From contig NZ_LT606949.1 in NCBI RefSeq assembly GCF_900095215.1, positions 426,284 through 490,283 on the forward strand: DNA of 64,000 nucleotides, read 5' to 3'. Below are positions 44,607 to 55,331 of this stretch, in pieces. Source of the stretch: Polynucleobacter necessarius. Lineage in GTDB: Bacteria > Pseudomonadota > Gammaproteobacteria > Burkholderiales > Burkholderiaceae. The notes under the pieces are model-generated. The model worked only from the letters and a program-made list of their open reading frames with translations. It ran no database searches and had not been told where the DNA came from. The position numbers and the translations under genes were made by a program. The stretch's first letter is position 1, and every line of letters begins with the position of its first letter.

Positions 44607-46564
44607 ATGAAGGTATTAAGCCTCATTCATCCGATGACTCAATTGAATACGCCGTATCCCTCTACGGCTTACCTCACGGGGTTTTTAAGGTCTCGTGGTG
44701 TCGATGTCGTTCAAGAGGATTTGGCTCTAGCTCTAGTGCTTAGTTTTTTTACGCCAGAAGGTTTATCTGAGATCCGAGCAGAAGCGCTTCGCGCGCCCGA
44801 AGAGAGTCGCAGCGCAAGCGTCAATTTCTTCTGGGACTACTTTGCGGAGTATCAATCCGCTATCTCGCCAGTAATTACTTTTTTTCAGGGGCGCGACAGC
44901 ACGCTGAGTCATCGCATCAATTTACGGGCGTTTTTGCCTGCAGGTCCACGCTTTGCGTCCTTGGATGTTTTTGATGATGAAGATAGCAGCGATCCATTGG
45001 CTTGGGCATTTGGTGCCATAGGGTCACAAGATCGTGCCCGTCATTTAGCAACGCTATACCTTAGCGATTTATCGGATGTATTGCATGATGCTGTTGATGA
45101 TCGTTTTGAATTCGTGCGCTATGCGGAGTCACTCGCAAGCAGTCAACCCACGTTTGCGCCTTTAGCGGATGCATTACAGGCTAAGCCGACGTTAATGGAT
45201 TTACATTTACAAAAATTGACTGGCAACGCAATAGAGCGGCATCGTCCAGATCTAGTTCTGTTGTCGGTCCCATTTCCAGGGGCAATGTATGCCGCCTTGC
45301 GGATAGCCCAGGAGATTAGAAAAGCGCATCCAAAGATCCAGATTGCTTTAGGTGGTGGATATGTGAATACGGAGCTTCGGGAGTTGTCTGATGCGCGTAT
45401 TTTTGATTATGTGGATTTCATCACGCTTGATTCTGGGGAGAGGCCGCTACTAGCTTTGCTTGAGCATCTTGCAGGAAAGCGCTTAGCTGAAAGATTGGTG
45501 CGCACCTTTATTCGCAATTCAGATAATCAAGTGCGGTACCTCAATTGGCAAGAGCCAGATGTGCCTTTTGAGGAGGTGGGGACCGCCACTTGGGATGGGT
45601 TGCCACTCGATTCCTACTTGTCGCTTCTGGATATGCTGAACCCGATGCACCGTTTATGGAGCGATGGCCGCTGGAATAAGCTCACAGTTGCGCACGGATG
45701 TTATTGAAAGAAGTGTAGTTTCTGTGATGTATCGCTTGATTACATTTCTCGGTATGAGACGGCATCTGCCGATTGGTTGGTAGATCGGATTGAGCAAATT
45801 GTTGCTGAAACGGGGCAGACCGGATTTCACTTTGTCGACGAGGCTGCACCACCCAAAATATTAAAAGCCCTTGCTGCAGAATTGATTCGTCGTAAGACGG
45901 TTATTTCCTGGTGGTGCAATATTTGCTTTGAAAAAACCTTTACACCGGAGTTGGCTGAGCTACTGGCGAAAAGTGGCTGTATTGCGATGTCGGGTGGGCT
46001 TGAAGTTGATTCTGATCGCCTTCTCAATCTAATGAAAAAGGGTGTGTCAGTCGAGCAAGTAGCTCAAGTGACCAAAGGTTTTTCAGATGCTGGCATTCTG
46101 GTGCACGCTTACCTTATGTATGGTTTCCCAACGCAAACCGTGCAAGAAACGGTAGATGCCTTGGAATACGTAAAGCCACTATTTGAGAATGGGTGCATAC
46201 AGAGCGGTTTTTTCCATTGCTTTATTTGTACGGTGCATTCGCCGGTGGGGCTGAATCCTCAAGAGGATGGAATTGAATTAATACCCTTACCCCAAATTAC
46301 TTTTGCCGAGAATGATGTCGCCTTTCTTGACTCTACTGGAGTTGATCATGATGCCTTGGGCCAAGGTTTAAAAAGGCCATCTATAACTATATGCATGGCG
46401 TTGGCTTTGAAATGAATGTGAAGTCTTGGTTTGATGGATTGGACATCGCCATACCGAAAACCACAGTGCCTAAAAGCTTTATAGAGAATGCTTTGCGCGA
46501 TTATCATATGCGCTTAAATTGGAATTACAATAAATTTCACAGCCTTTCATTTTTAGTGGAGTAA
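44607..46564 (+). pseudogene. B12-binding-type radical SAM protein, nonsense codon and frameshift
   Basis: The reconstructed protein starts MKVLSLIHPMTQLNTPYPS, has a cobalamin-binding-like Rossmann region (LVLLSVPFPGAMYAALRIA; IALGGGYVN) and a radical SAM core. The Fe-S motif reads GCY-stop-KKCSFCD: the TGA at 45705-45707 replaces the Trp between the first two cysteines, so the active site cannot be completed. Later, one missing A in the run at 46370-46374 shifts the frame; beyond it the sequence resumes as AIYNYMHGVGFEMNVKSW and ends at 46564. The reaction is unknown. ATG 44607 is preferred over an upstream in-frame start overlapping DUF455. Confidence 0.86.
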
Positions 46565-46568
46565 ATAA

Positions 46569-47137
46569 ATGAAGTTATTGCGTCGCACTTTCATTACATC
46601 TGCAGCCTTAGCTCCAGTAGCCTGCGGAGTGCCATTGGCATATCAGCGAGGAACGCCTGTTGCTCAACTGGTACCCGCTCCACAAGTCAGAGCCCCTCAA
46701 GCAGGGCAGGAGTGGACGTAAATTAAACGTGATGTTTTGGATGGAAAGATTAGTGGGGTTATCACCGAGCGTGTTGCGAGTGTTGGCTCAACTATTGTGA
46801 TTGAGCACGCTGATGAAAATGGCAGCCCATTGGCGAGTGAGATTCAGGATCCTTGTGGTACGGTACAGCTAGATACCTCTTGGCCACGTTTGATGAGTTT
46901 TAAACCACCACCCTCAAATATCTCAATGAAATACCTTACTTTCAAAGCCAAGATGTCTTTAGAGTGTCCAATTATCGGGAGGAAGAACTCTGGTTTGCTC
47001 CAGAAATTGTGCGCTGGGTGATCCGTAGATCACTTTGGCGTTATTTACTGGGTGGCATGCGATGGAGTGGCGCGCTCTGGGAGGATTACCTGGAGTGGAA
47101 GCTAATCTCCTGGAAAGCAGCAATACGCTTAAAATAA
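46569..47137 (+). pseudogene. Unrecognised exported protein, nonsense codon and frameshift
   Basis: I do not recognise a named family. The frame opens at ATG 46569, four bases after the radical SAM remnant, with a basic N terminus (MKLLRRTFITS) and a short hydrophobic stretch to about residue 25, probably a signal sequence. TAA at 46719-46721 follows GQEWT; the same frame then continues IKRDVLDGKISGVITERVASVGST. A one-base deletion near 46900-46906 moves the rest into another frame, which reads YLNEIPYFQ ... LWFAPEIVRWVIRRSLWRYL ... and stops at 47137. Its spacing suggests it was co-transcribed with the two broken genes before it. Confidence 0.65.
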
Positions 47138-47147
47138 GCGTATTGCT

Positions 47148-47802
47148 ATGTATACCGTAAAAGAACTATTTCCCACCTTACAAGGTGAAGGTGCCAACGC
47201 AGGTAGGGCGACGGTATTTTGCCACTTTGCTGGATGCAATATCTGGACTGGTCGCCAAGAAGATCGTGCATCTGCTGTTTGTCAGTTTTGCGATACCGAT
47301 CGTGTAGGTAGCGATGGTTCCGGTGGTGGAAAGTTTGAGACAGCCACCTCTCTCGCCGATGCCATTGAATCATCATGGCGCAGCACTTCTGCCGGGCCCC
47401 AACAGCGATATGTTGTTTTTACTGGGGGAGAGTCCATCTTGCAGCTGGATGAACAATTAATGACCGCGCTTCATCAAAAAGGCTTTACGGTGGCGATTTA
47501 AACGAACGGCACTCTTAAGATTCCCAATGGAATTGATTGGGTGTGCGTCAGCCCAAAATCAGGCTCTGAATTAATTGTGCTGCAAGCGGATGAATTGAAA
47601 TTAGTCATTCCACAAGATAGCCATCAAGAATTGGAAACGCTGATGGCTCGCTTTGAAAAAATGGACTATCGAAATCGTTTCTTGCAGCCTATGGATGGTC
47701 CATAGCCTCAAAAGCAACACGGAATTAGCGGTAAGCTTGTGCCAAAAGCATCCTTTATGGAGATTGAGTTTGCAATCCCATAAACTCATTGGGATTCGAT
47801 AA
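47148..47802 (+). pseudogene. queE: 7-carboxy-7-deazaguanine synthase, nonsense codon and frameshift
   Basis: QueE is the radical SAM enzyme that turns 6-carboxytetrahydropterin into 7-carboxy-7-deazaguanine for queuosine. The N-terminal part has ELFPTLQGEGANAGR and an iron-sulfur motif of the CX14CX2C type (AGC ... CQFCDTD), known from Burkholderia QueE. TAA at 47499-47501 stands where TNGT should follow a Glu. An extra base near 47697-47706, after LQPMDGP, shifts the last part; in the other frame it reads KSNTELAVSLCQKHPLWRLS and ends at 47802. The adjacent queD is intact. Confidence 0.9.
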
Positions 47803-47840
47803 TTGGGCTTAAGCTCAAATCAAGATTAATTCAGCCATCA

Positions 47841-48305
47841 ATGACAAATAAACAACCTGCCATCTCTATTGCTCGCCGCCTTGAGTTTGACTCAGAACAC
47901 CGCATTCCAAATCATGATGGGCAATGTCGTCATCTCCATGGACATCGTTATGCGATTGAAGTGACTTTAACTGGTGAGGTGGCCGACCATCCTGGTAAAG
48001 CTGATGATGGCATGGTGCTAGATTTTGGTGATATCAAACGCTTAACAAATCAATATGTTGTTGACCTTTGGGATCACGCTTTTGTAGTTGCCAAAGAGGA
48101 TGAGGGTTTAGTTGCCTTTCTTGCTAGCTTGCCCAACCATAAGACGGTGATCATGGAGCATGTGCCTACTGTCGAAAATTTGGCGAATGCTGCCTTTGCA
48201 ATTTTGCAGCCTGTGTTTAGCAAGGCGTTTGGTGGTCGCTTAGAGATCTCATCCATTCGCCGCTATGAGACGCCCAATTGTTGGGCCGATGTTCATCCTG
48301 CTTAA
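47841..48305 (+). CDS. queD: 6-carboxy-5,6,7,8-tetrahydropterin synthase
   Basis: QueD converts dihydroneopterin triphosphate to 6-carboxytetrahydropterin, the step before QueE. The 154-residue product has the zinc-binding histidines in SEHRIPNHDGQCRHLHGHRY, including the catalytic Cys, and the later DHAF and E residues (DLWDHAFVV; MEHVPTVENLA) of the 6-PTPS fold. It is intact although queE just upstream is broken, so its product may be a dead end unless used elsewhere. tadA begins one base after its stop. Confidence 0.93.
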   Translation: MTNKQPAISIARRLEFDSEHRIPNHDGQCRHLHGHRYAIEVTLTGEVADHPGKADDGMVLDFGDIKRLTNQYVVDLWDHAFVVAKEDEGLVAFLASLPNHKTVIMEHVPTVENLANAAFAILQPVFSKAFGGRLEISSIRRYETPNCWADVHPA

Positions 48306-49705
<1,400 letters not shown>

Positions 49706-49718
49706 TGCGATTGGCGCT

Positions 49719-50605
49719 TTAGTTTTTCGCTTCGAAGCTTTTCAATACAAATTGGCCGCCGCCATTGATGCCTAGCGCCTTAACCAAAGTTGGCAGGGCT
49801 TGAGCTAAGTGTTTTTCTAGAGTCCAGGGCGGATTGATGATGAACATACCGCTGGACTGTAGGCGTCGCTCACCGGGCGCATTTTCAACGCGCAATTCTG
49901 TATGAAGCCAGGAGCGTTTATATTGGGCCGCAATCTTTTTTAGCCTATCCGGCAAAGCTGCGGATTCTCTTCTAGAGATACGGGATACCAGATTGCATAA
50001 CAGCCCGTAGCAAATCGTTGCAATGCCTCTTCCATCGCAGTCTCAAGATATCGATAATCCTGCTTGTCTTCATAGGAAGGGTCTATTAGTACCAGTCCGC
50101 GTCTACTTGGGGGTGGTAGTAAGCCCTTTAGCCTAGAGAAACTATCTTCCGAATAAATGTCAATTTGCTTTGACTGCTTTAGCTCGCCAATATTGTGGCG
50201 AAGAATATCGATTTCTTTTGGGTGTAGTTCAAATAGCTTGAGGCGATCTTGTGGACGTAGTAGGCGAGCAAGGATAAAAGGAGAGCCGGGATAGTTTGTT
50301 AGTTGTTCATCCTGATTCTCAGCTTCAATGCGCTTTCAGTACTCCTGAATGCTCTCCGGGATTAGAGTATTAGCGCGCCTGCAGGTCTTCACATATTGAG
50401 TAAGGCGAAAAATTCCGCCATCCGCTTCTTTGCTCACAGTTGAGAACCCATCTTGTAGGCTATAAACGTCAGCGCCCGCATGCGTGTCCACAATCGTCAG
50501 TGCGCCAGGCTTTTCCTGAAGATACTCAACTAAATGAATGCGGGTAAGGTGCTTCAGGATATCTGCATGACTACCGGCATGAAATGCGTGTCTATAGCTA
50601 AACAT
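49719..50605 (-). pseudogene. rlmJ: 23S rRNA (adenine-2030-N6)-methyltransferase RlmJ, inactivated
   Basis: RlmJ methylates A2030 of 23S rRNA. The start MFSYRHAFHAGSHADILKH is typical. TGA at 50336-50338 ends the first piece; the same frame then continues NYPGSPFILARLLRPQDRL, GLVLIDPSYED and RFATGCYAIWYPV. A missing base near 49971-49981 shifts the last part, which resumes as RLKKIAAQYKRSWLHTELRV and MFIINPPWTLEKHL. The catalytic motif, normally DPPY, reads DPSY (Ser codon 50075-50077), an independent inactivating change. It faces the LD-carboxypeptidase remnant tail to tail. Confidence 0.92.
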
Positions 50606-50620
50606 ATCAGAGCAGCCTCA

Positions 50621-51403
50621 TTACTGGCGAACTTGGGTAAATTGCGCTGTAGCAAAAAATGCAAGCGTAATAACGATGATGGCGATTGAGGCATACTGCA
50701 GTGGTTGGTTTAATTCCAGATCCATTACTTTGGTAATGTGCGCGTAAATAGCCGCTAAGCCGCCAATGGCAATAGTGCGTGACCAGGCGCTTTTGAGGTT
50801 GAGGGCATCCTTGGTAAGGCGATCCGCCAAGAGGGCGCCAAACATTCCGCACCACATGCCCACTCCCGCTCCCGCCAGTACATCGGTGAGCCAGTGGGCT
50901 CCAACGGCATTGCGAGAGAGCCCTACGCACGTCGCCAGCAAAAACAAGCCAAGCAGGGGTGCGCGTTTCTCTTTATTCGCCGAAAAATAGAGAGCGCTTG
51001 CAATGGCAAAGGCGGTAAGCGTGTGACCAGATGGAAATGCTTTATTGAGCAGCACTTCGCCGATTCGGTGAAAGCTGCCACTCTCTAGAAGGCTGGCAGG
51101 TCTTGGTAAGTTAAATGCATTTTTAAGTACTGTTGTTGCTATAGCGGAGATGATGCCAGCGAAAATACCGGCAGAGAGCATTTTTGGTGCCAATAGTAAA
51201 AGCGGAAAAGCAAGAGCGAATAACCCCCAACCATTTCCTAGAAATGTAAGCCAGGCCCAGAGTGTGTCTGGTAAATACTGCGTTAGTTGATTGATGAATA
51301 AAAAGCTACTACTTTGCAGTTCACCAAAGTAAATCGCGAATACGAGGACAATAGGGGCGAGCGGAAAAAACCAAGCAAACCGAGATATTGCGCTTTTACG
51401 CAT
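50621..51403 (-). CDS. PAP2-family membrane phosphatase
   Basis: PAP2 (type 2 phosphatidic acid phosphatase) proteins dephosphorylate lipid phosphates such as undecaprenyl pyrophosphate or phosphatidylglycerophosphate at the inner membrane. The 260-residue product has about six hydrophobic segments and the three PAP2 motifs: K-x6-RP in KNAFNLPRP, PSGHT (about residue 122), and SRNAVGAHWLTDV. The substrate cannot be told from sequence. It is intact between two eroded and two intact envelope genes, and ends six bases after the next gene upstream on this strand. Confidence 0.85.
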   Translation of the reverse strand: MRKSAISRFAWFFPLAPIVLVFAIYFGELQSSSFLFINQLTQYLPDTLWAWLTFLGNGWGLFALAFPLLLLAPKMLSAGIFAGIISAIATTVLKNAFNLPRPASLLESGSFHRIGEVLLNKAFPSGHTLTAFAIASALYFSANKEKRAPLLGLFLLATCVGLSRNAVGAHWLTDVLAGAGVGMWCGMFGALLADRLTKDALNLKSAWSRTIAIGGLAAIYAHITKVMDLELNQPLQYASIAIIVITLAFFATAQFTQVRQ

Positions 51404-51408
51404 TCAGC

Positions 51409-52668
51409 TTAATGAGCCTTAGCTTGATCGGCGTCTTGTAATTGCTTAACCACTTTATCAAGCACCTGAGAAACGGTAATGGCTTGCATGCAGACATTGT
51501 CATGACAGGGAGTCTTGCGATGATTGGCGGCGCTCACGCAGGGGGAACAGGCTAGGTTAGCGGTAATGGCAATCGAGTTTCCAACTGAGCCATAAAGTGC
51601 TGGAGTCTCTGGTCCAAAGAGCACAACGGTTCTTAATGGAGTTACCGCTGCAAAATGGCCTGGACCAGAATCATTTGTCACCATCACATCGGATAAGGTG
51701 TAGAGCGGTGGCAACTCAGCAAAGCTCACTTGTCCAGCAAAGTTCAACGCATTTTTAACATTAGCTACAGCTCGAACTTTTTCAACATACTCAAATTCAG
51801 CGGGTGAGCCAGTAATGAGGATGAGGTCATGTGGATATTGCTGATGTATGGCCTGCATGAGTTCGGAAAAACGTTGTTGAGCCCAACGACGCTGCGGAAG
51901 TAGATCGCTGGCATTTGGGTTGATCAGGATGAGGCGGTTTTTGCCGGACGCGTAATCAATGTTCGCCTCTTTGGCTAAGGTCTGAATGCGCTCGCGAACT
52001 TTTTCTAAAGCGCTTGGATTGATAATGGCTTGCTCTAGACGTACTTCGGAGTCGGGGATTTCAATCTTACTAAAAGGAACTTCAATCTTTTGGGCAAAAG
52101 CGGCATGAATCAAAGAGAGAAAGTTCTTGGTGCTATGCATATGTGGGTTGTAATGTACTTTGCGGGTCAACATGAAGCCACGCCACAATCCTTCGCCGTG
52201 AAAGATGTGATAACCCACGCGACGACGGGCGCCACACATACCTGCTAATAGGGCGGTAAAGCGAGAGAACAGCTCTAAGTCAATTACGGTATCAATGCGG
52301 TGTTTGCGTGCCAGCACCAAAAAGCGCAAGGTATCTTTGATTAAGCAACCCAAGCTGGATGAATCTATGGTGAAGATGTTTTCTGGTTTAACGGTATTGA
52401 GTAAGGTTAGGCTGGCGCGATTGTTTTTAAAGATCAAGAAGAACAACTCAGCTCCGCGCGCCTGCGCATTACGCATTGCTGGATCCACCAAAATCGCGCT
52501 ACCCATCTCTGAAAGTTCAATAAAGAGCAATTTCTTTGTGGTCTCAGGACCGCGATTGAAGATATTTTTTACGCCATCAATTAATGCGATCACGGGGCTA
52601 ACCATTGCGCAAAGCGGTACACCGACCCAATGATCAATCGCGCGCATAGTGTTGACACTAATAGTCAT
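51409..52668 (-). CDS. Glycosyltransferase family 9 (heptosyltransferase-like)
   Basis: GT9 enzymes transfer heptose to the LPS core from ADP-heptose. The 419-residue product has the N-terminal IELSEMGSAILVDPAMR acceptor region in place of the usual GDxxL start, and the C-terminal donor-site stretch TNDSGPGHFAAVTPLRTVVLFGPETP typical of the family. A four-cysteine cluster near the C terminus (CSPCVSAANHRKTPCHDNVC) is common to a subgroup. It lies in a leftward envelope block with a flippase-like protein and a GT39-type enzyme, consistent with surface glycan synthesis; the exact sugar is unknown. Confidence 0.82.
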   Translation of the reverse strand: MTISVNTMRAIDHWVGVPLCAMVSPVIALIDGVKNIFNRGPETTKKLLFIELSEMGSAILVDPAMRNAQARGAELFFLIFKNNRASLTLLNTVKPENIFTIDSSSLGCLIKDTLRFLVLARKHRIDTVIDLELFSRFTALLAGMCGARRRVGYHIFHGEGLWRGFMLTRKVHYNPHMHSTKNFLSLIHAAFAQKIEVPFSKIEIPDSEVRLEQAIINPSALEKVRERIQTLAKEANIDYASGKNRLILINPNASDLLPQRRWAQQRFSELMQAIHQQYPHDLILITGSPAEFEYVEKVRAVANVKNALNFAGQVSFAELPPLYTLSDVMVTNDSGPGHFAAVTPLRTVVLFGPETPALYGSVGNSIAITANLACSPCVSAANHRKTPCHDNVCMQAITVSQVLDKVVKQLQDADQAKAH

Positions 52669-52694
52669 AGCTTTGTTCTAAAAAATGATTTAAA

Positions 52695-53738
52695 TTATTT
52701 TAGTTTTAATAAAAAATACGCGCCAGGCAAAACCGATAAAACGGTAATCGCTCCATAGCTAATTGAAGCTAAAACAGTTAAAGAAGGGTTGACGCCCCAC
52801 AAGGCTAAGACGGATGAAAGTGTGGCTTCACGAAGACCCCAGCCAGAGATGCTAATGGGCAGCATGAGTAGCAAGCTCAGTGCTGGCAAGCCGATCATCA
52901 GGCCCTCAATTGGGGCGTCCACTCCATACGCTTTAAGGCAGAATAATAGGGTCAAGATTGTCAGAAAGTGAATGCCAATGGCTAAGCAAGCTTGGGCAAT
53001 ATTATTAGGCCATGCGAATGCCAATTGAATCCCAGGCATGGCGTGATTCATATTGAATCGATCTAAGAATTTTTGTAGCGGTTGTTTGCTAGGGCCCCAA
53101 GTCAAGATGATGGCGATTGCAACGACCGCTAACAGCATTAACGCCATGACTGCATAACCTAGGTCTTGCCCCCAAGTCGCCAATGTGGCACCGCCCAATA
53201 TCAAGCCAATTGCGCCTAGTAAATTATTTCCCGCTAAACCCAAGAGACGGTCTACCAGTACCATCGCAAAACTTAAACGTAATTTAGGTGTGGCATGCTC
53301 AAGATCGACTGAGTGATGAAGCTCTTTATCTAATTCTTTGGTTTCCGATAGGTTGCCGGCGTTGGTTAAGTGAGTGGCAGTGATAGCGCGGTAGCCGTCG
53401 CCTCCCAAAGTGCTTGGTAGACCTTGATTAATGAGTCCACCCGAAAAATAGAGGCCGATGTAAGAGCGGATGCGACCTGGAAATCCTACGGCTTGCATAA
53501 ACAATCCCCAGCGATATCCGCCGCAAATAAAGGCGCACATCATGCTGGCAAGCGCCGCTAAAAACCACAGGGGTTGCATTTGAATATGGGTATCGAATAG
53601 GGAATGCCATTCAATGCCGATGGTGGCTTTCCATAACAAAGCGATAGAAAGAAGAACGCGAATCGTTGGCCAAGTTCGCTTCAGAATGGATTTCCACCCC
53701 GGTTGGGTTTTGGGGGTGTGCTTGGATTGTGAACACAT
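52695..53738 (-). CDS. Multi-spanning membrane protein, lysylphosphatidylglycerol synthase TM / YbhN-like
   Basis: The 347-residue product (from ATG 53738) has about eight hydrophobic segments and the family stretch GGLINQGLPSTLGGDGYRA (a variant of the FLPSSVGGDAVR motif) near residue 100, with a C-terminal LPISISGWGLREATLSSVL motif. Such UPF0104/LPG_synthase_TM proteins are inner-membrane proteins often linked to glycan or lipid transfer. The open frame extends 129 bases upstream into the next gene, but the ATG at 53738 begins where membrane-protein-like sequence starts and avoids the overlap. Confidence 0.78.
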   Translation of the reverse strand: MCSQSKHTPKTQPGWKSILKRTWPTIRVLLSIALLWKATIGIEWHSLFDTHIQMQPLWFLAALASMMCAFICGGYRWGLFMQAVGFPGRIRSYIGLYFSGGLINQGLPSTLGGDGYRAITATHLTNAGNLSETKELDKELHHSVDLEHATPKLRLSFAMVLVDRLLGLAGNNLLGAIGLILGGATLATWGQDLGYAVMALMLLAVVAIAIILTWGPSKQPLQKFLDRFNMNHAMPGIQLAFAWPNNIAQACLAIGIHFLTILTLLFCLKAYGVDAPIEGLMIGLPALSLLLMLPISISGWGLREATLSSVLALWGVNPSLTVLASISYGAITVLSVLPGAYFLLKLK

Positions 53739-53761
53739 AAGCGTAAGGATAATGCATTGGA

Positions 53762-53785
53762 CCCCCAAGGTCTTGAATTTGGGGG
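53762..53785. repeat. GC-rich inverted repeat after the GT39-type gene
   Basis: CCCCCAA (53762-53768) and TTGGGGG (53779-53785) form a perfect seven-pair stem with a ten-base loop, directly behind the stop of the leftward gene ending at 53788. No T run follows on the minus strand, so it may be an mRNA-stabilising hairpin or a weak terminator. Confidence 0.5.
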
Positions 53786-53787
53786 AA

Positions 53788-55284
53788 TTACTCCGGCCGA
53801 CCGAGGCCCTGCCAGTTGCGACAAAGACTAAAGTCAAACTTGGATAAAACCCTTCCAAATCGCTCAATTTCTAGGTTATCCAAGGGCTCACACGCCTCAA
53901 AGGCGGATGTATTGCCCACCGGCATGGGATATGGCATGCCGGACCAGTTAATCAGGAGGATATTTGCCCCGGGCGGAAGCTGACCGAACCAAAGGTCAAA
54001 TTGATCCTGTCGCTGATCTAAAACAAATACCGGAGTAGGAGAGGCATACCAAGCAGCGCGACTACCTAGGGTCCAGTGTTGAACGGCAATACCATCTGTC
54101 TTGGTTGCTTTTACTAGACCCGCTGCTGTGTGACCGGCAACTTTCCAGCCATATAAATCCGCAATCGGATTGGATTTGATTGAGGCAGAGCTAATGCCGC
54201 CAGATAAAACATACCCAAAGCCGATGCAGCAGAGCGCGACTTGGATCAAAAATAAAACACGTATCCAGCGACGGTGTTGTGTAGCCCAAGCTTTTGCCAA
54301 TCCAATTCCAGCGAAAGGCGCGAGACAGAACCAGGCAGGTGAAGTCCAATGAGGTAGACCTCCTCCGCCGGACAAGCTAGTAAAGATTGCAAAAGGAATT
54401 AAAAAGAATCCTAAGAGTGCAAGCAATGGAAGCTTGATGCCATGCATGCAGTCTTTTAGGAATGCAAAAGACCCCAAAATAAAGAGCGGTCCAAACACGA
54501 GGATTTGAAGACTTATGTAGGCTGCTACTCTGCGCCAGAGCCATTCACCGCCGCCGCCGTGAGCCAGTTGATATTTGAATGAGATCCAATCATGTGCCCA
54601 GTTCCAGTAGATGACAGTGGTGATCAGTAGCAGCGCTACTGCGACAGCTAGCCAGAAACCGGCTTTAGTGAGCCATGGTTTTTTTGGAGTACTTAGGAAT
54701 ACAAACAACAAAGCAAATGCGGTAAACGCAGCGGTGTATTTACTTAAACCTGCTAGACCCAATAGCGCCCCAGCAATTATCCAGTCGCCAATATCAAAGT
54801 GATCTTTTTTCAGCCAACGAATGGCCATCAACATGAGGCCGAGGCTTAAGGGTGTCAGTAGACTATCTGGCAATAAACCAATTGCCAGGATATGTAGCAT
54901 TGGTGCTGCAACAATAGTTAAGACCGCTAAGAGGCCGCACAAGTTGGCGGAAGGAAGTGCGCTAGTGAGATAGCCTGCGTTACGACCGCGAATGAAATGG
55001 TGAATTTCAAAGGTGACTTGGTAGACCAAGAAGCAAGACAGAATCCACAATAATTCAGGAATAAGACGAATAAGCCCTTCAGAAGAGGTGAGTGCTACCA
55101 AGGGCCACTGTATCCAACCTACTAGAGGCGGGTGATCAAAATAACTCCAGGCTAAGTGTTGAGCATATAGAGCATAGTGCGCCTCATCAATTGAAAATTC
55201 GATTGAAAAGCCCAGGGCTAGATGCACGGCTGCAGCAATCAAGACGCAGATGATGGCCCAGCTTGAGGGTGATTGTTGGCGCAT
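53788..55284 (-). CDS. ArnT/PMT-like glycosyltransferase (GT39/GT83 type)
   Basis: The 498-residue product has about 11-12 membrane segments and the N-terminal motif of polyprenol-phosphate-dependent glycosyltransferases: acidic residues in FSIDEAHYALYAQHLAWSY followed by FDHPPLVGWIQWP, where the Asp/Glu pair in the first periplasmic loop is catalytic. A periplasmic C-terminal domain follows the last helix. ArnT adds aminoarabinose to lipid A, but relatives transfer other sugars, so the substrate is left open. It is first in a leftward block with YbhN-like, GT9 and PAP2 genes. Confidence 0.83.
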   Translation of the reverse strand: MRQQSPSSWAIICVLIAAAVHLALGFSIEFSIDEAHYALYAQHLAWSYFDHPPLVGWIQWPLVALTSSEGLIRLIPELLWILSCFLVYQVTFEIHHFIRGRNAGYLTSALPSANLCGLLAVLTIVAAPMLHILAIGLLPDSLLTPLSLGLMLMAIRWLKKDHFDIGDWIIAGALLGLAGLSKYTAAFTAFALLFVFLSTPKKPWLTKAGFWLAVAVALLLITTVIYWNWAHDWISFKYQLAHGGGGEWLWRRVAAYISLQILVFGPLFILGSFAFLKDCMHGIKLPLLALLGFFLIPFAIFTSLSGGGGLPHWTSPAWFCLAPFAGIGLAKAWATQHRRWIRVLFLIQVALCCIGFGYVLSGGISSASIKSNPIADLYGWKVAGHTAAGLVKATKTDGIAVQHWTLGSRAAWYASPTPVFVLDQRQDQFDLWFGQLPPGANILLINWSGMPYPMPVGNTSAFEACEPLDNLEIERFGRVLSKFDFSLCRNWQGLGRPE

Positions 55285-55331
55285 CTATTGATTTTAGTCT
55301 CACAAGACCCATTCTTTGGGACAATTGAGAT

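Noticed and set aside
52695..53867. Longer N terminus of the YbhN-like protein starting at 53867
   Set aside because: The extension overlaps the upstream GT39-type coding region and contains no membrane-protein-like sequence; ATG 53738 is a better start.
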